Assembly (NCBI GenBank): GCA_035306725.1 | Contig: DATGNN010000157.1 | Span: forward strand, 1 to 25,060 | Source of the DNA: JAAYEB01 sp035306725 | Lineage (GTDB): Bacteria > Fibrobacterota > Chitinivibrionia > Chitinivibrionales > Chitinispirillaceae | Length of the DNA: 25,060 nt | Direction: 5' to 3' | Shown here: positions 23,656-25,060 of the stretch, in pieces | Layout of the letters: every line of letters begins with the position of its first letter | How positions within the stretch are numbered: the first letter of the stretch is position 1 | Translations under genes and position numbers: made by a program | The notes under the pieces: model-generated | Database searches by the model: none | What the model saw: only the letters and a program-made list of their open reading frames with translations | What the model was told of the DNA's origin: nothing

Positions 23656-24247
23656 ATGAAAGCCTTCTTTATTTTGTTGCTCGTTTCCACCCAGATTTGG
23701 GCCAATACCAGGATATCAGGAATATCGATTACGTCTCTTTCCATCCTGATAACAATTCTTACATAGTTGAACAGGACATTATTGTTCCAAAAGGAAAAAT
23801 AGTTACAATTCCTGAAGGTGTTGTTTTGCTATTCCATCCCTTTTCTGGATTGCGTGTAGATGGAAGGCTTAATGTAATGGGTTCTGAAGAGAAACTGGTA
23901 ATTTTCTCTGGTTTCACAACCGTCACTTGATTCCGGCGAACTGTTTTTATTAACCTCAGAATCTCACGATACAGCACGGATGATAATCGGGCGCATAAAC
24001 GAAAGGATAGATACCCGCTGAATGTTACATTTCAGCAGGGTGTTAAACCTGATCTGGTAATAGACACACTATTCATCCATCCGGCCAATCCAGCATCAGT
24101 CGATTCGATAACCATCACACTGTTTTGATCGGAAGAAAACATGATAATTATACAGGTTATGAGTATTTCAAAGGTGTGGTTTATGATGTCAGGATATATA
24201 ACAAGGTAATTACAACTGATGTAATAAAGAAACTTCATAAAAATTAA
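23656..24247 (+). pseudogene. Decayed secreted protein gene: signal peptide, beta-helix-like, CARDB-like and LamG-tail fragments
   Basis: An ATG at 23656 opens a clear signal peptide, MKAFFILLLVSTQIWAN, but the frame stops at 23764. One frame over, 23640-23930 encodes NSYIVEQDIIVPKGKIV and GLRVDGRLNVMGSEEKLVIF, the pattern of right-handed beta-helix or capping repeats of secreted proteins, until a TGA at 23928. The frame then shifts again (PSLDSGELFLLTSESHD, ending at 24021). Next comes a CARDB-like strand pair PDLVIDTLFIHPANP in the frame ending with TGA near 24126. Last, in the third frame up to TAA at 24245, GYEYFKGVVYDVRIYNK matches the end of a LamG domain (compare FFNGKIDEVKLYNY in the gene at 20028). 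At least four frame breaks make it a remnant, probably with internal deletion between the CARDB and LamG parts. Programmed frameshifting is very unlikely; sequencing error cannot be excluded for single breaks. Confidence 0.7.
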
Positions 24248-24684
24248 TGAGAAAAAATCTTACGTTTTATTTACTGCGGCATATCCGGTCTCATTCTACT
24301 GAATTGTTTTATGTATGAAAACACCCTGTATCTTGCCGAACCGAACATACCTTTTTTTGATAAAATATGTTTATTCAATCGAAAAATACACGAGTCGATT
24401 TGAATCAAATATTACAGATTTATAGTTTGTATTAAACAATTATCAAAGGTCCTTTCGTCGGGAGTTCAAAATAGTTAATGTACGAGCTTTAAACTGTAAT
24501 GATACAGATTTGAATCCTGTCCAGATCATTTCCGTAATGGCCGTTTCTGGTGATTTACCCTGTTCTCTTGATATGTCACGAATCAGCGGTTATTTTATCT
24601 GATAATGTTGAAAAGAGTATTTTAATTGCAGTTGATCAATATTGTTCTGTGTAATCTTCTGGGTTCTGGTTGAAAGAGGATGGT
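24248..24684. other. Gap with possible eroded coding sequence
   Basis: No intact gene lies in these 437 bases. One stop-to-stop frame (24426-24602, 58 codons without a start) reads like protein in part (VNVRALNCNDTDLNPVQIIS) and may be another gene remnant, but I cannot match it to a family. The last bases carry the AGAGGA ribosome binding site for the gene at 24685. Confidence 0.4.
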
Positions 24685-25060
24685 ATGGAAAAACAGATAC
24701 AGAAAGCGATACCGGTTTTATTGATAATATCAGCATTGATCCTCTTTGCAGATAGTTCTTACGCTCTTCCGCCAGCCGGGTATAATAAAGTTGCTTATTA
24801 CACATTTGATGCAACGCCTGTCGATCAGGATGTACTGTCACTCACGACATTTACCGATGAGGCAAATATTGTTATTGTATTCGAAGGAACATTATGGGAA
24901 CTTGCCGACACGGTGCATTACGATACTCAATGGATGCGCAATAAGGTGTACAAGTCAAAGAGAAAGATTCTTGATGATATACAAACATTACGGGAAAGAG
25001 GCATTCTTGTCCTGATGAATGTTGATGACGCGCCATCATGGAGTACCGGGACGCCGTTTA
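24685..25060 (+). CDS. Secreted GH18-like glycosidase, N-terminal part (cut by window edge)
   Basis: The ATG at 24685, with AGAGGA upstream, opens a frame that runs off the right edge, giving 125 codons. Residues about 1-28 are a signal peptide (KAIPVLLIISALILFADSSYA). The mature part begins NKVAYYTFDATP, then has ANIVIVFEGTLWE, KRKILDDIQTLRERG and ILVLMNVDDAPSWST. This strand-helix-strand order fits the first strands of a GH18 TIM barrel of the endo-beta-N-acetylglucosaminidase or chitinase type, where a strand carrying the S-x-G or equivalent precedes the catalytic D-x-x-D-x-D-x-E strand. That catalytic motif would lie beyond the window, so activity cannot be judged. Frequent chance frames overlap here, but none has a start and signal like this one. 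The family call is tentative. Confidence 0.65.
   Translation, partial: MEKQIQKAIPVLLIISALILFADSSYALPPAGYNKVAYYTFDATPVDQDVLSLTTFTDEANIVIVFEGTLWELADTVHYDTQWMRNKVYKSKRKILDDIQTLRERGILVLMNVDDAPSWSTGTPF

Noticed and set aside
1..25060. CRISPR arrays, tRNA or rRNA genes, prophage or toxin-antitoxin modules
   Set aside because: None is visible: no regularly spaced repeats, no cloverleaf-like segments and no recognisable phage or toxin-antitoxin proteins.

Overview
The window reads as chromosomal DNA of a Gram-negative, probably anaerobic bacterium. Evidence for an outer membrane: a complete Tol-Pal operon, several lipoboxes, and two likely outer-membrane beta-barrel proteins. Evidence for anaerobic metabolism: a full-length pyruvate:ferredoxin oxidoreductase. 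The right end holds secreted glycan-binding or glycan-degrading proteins (LamG, cohesin/dockerin, a GH18-like start) and a C-terminal tail resembling type IX secretion sorting domains. This mix would fit the Fibrobacterota/Chitinispirillia-like lineages, but that placement is inference. The DNA is AT-rich by eye.

Layout. 1-408 (-): start of a secreted beta-barrel-like protein cut by the left edge. 990-3574 (+): a low-complexity lipoprotein, a FadL/PorV-like outer-membrane protein and ribonuclease HI. 3863-8342 (+): tolQ-tolR-tolA-tolB-pal-cpoB, tightly packed, the envelope-constriction and outer-membrane maintenance machine. 8819-9811 (+): a P-loop kinase-like protein with a TTG start. 9953-14505 (+): nifJ overlapping by 4 bp with a dihydroorotate-dehydrogenase-like flavoprotein gene. 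14584-15487 (+): a triple-BON-domain protein and a 75-aa protein. 15650-16033 (+): a small lipoprotein. 16564-18598 (+): ettA and a DUF4404-like gene. 18660-19433 (-): an unrecognised conserved-looking protein.

20028-25060 (+) is an accessory, secreted-protein region. It opens with a 962-aa protein: two LamG domains, a cohesin-like domain, a type I dockerin-like pair, a second cohesin-like segment and a sorting-like tail. It has its own good sigma70-type promoter. Inside it, 215 bp are almost identical between the two LamG copies while the flanks have diverged, which is the mark of recent gene conversion. Downstream lies the wreck of another secreted protein (signal peptide, beta-helix-like, CARDB-like and LamG-tail fragments in shifting frames). 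Last comes the start of a GH18-like glycosidase cut by the right edge.

Most of the window is ordinary housekeeping. I see no CRISPR array, phage, intact insertion sequence, tRNA or rRNA. No wholly new system stands out. The strongest leads are the LamG/cohesin/dockerin protein with its conversion tract, the decayed neighbour, and a few unexplained small elements: a leader ORF before nifJ, a 37-bp palindrome, and the nifJ-linked flavoprotein.
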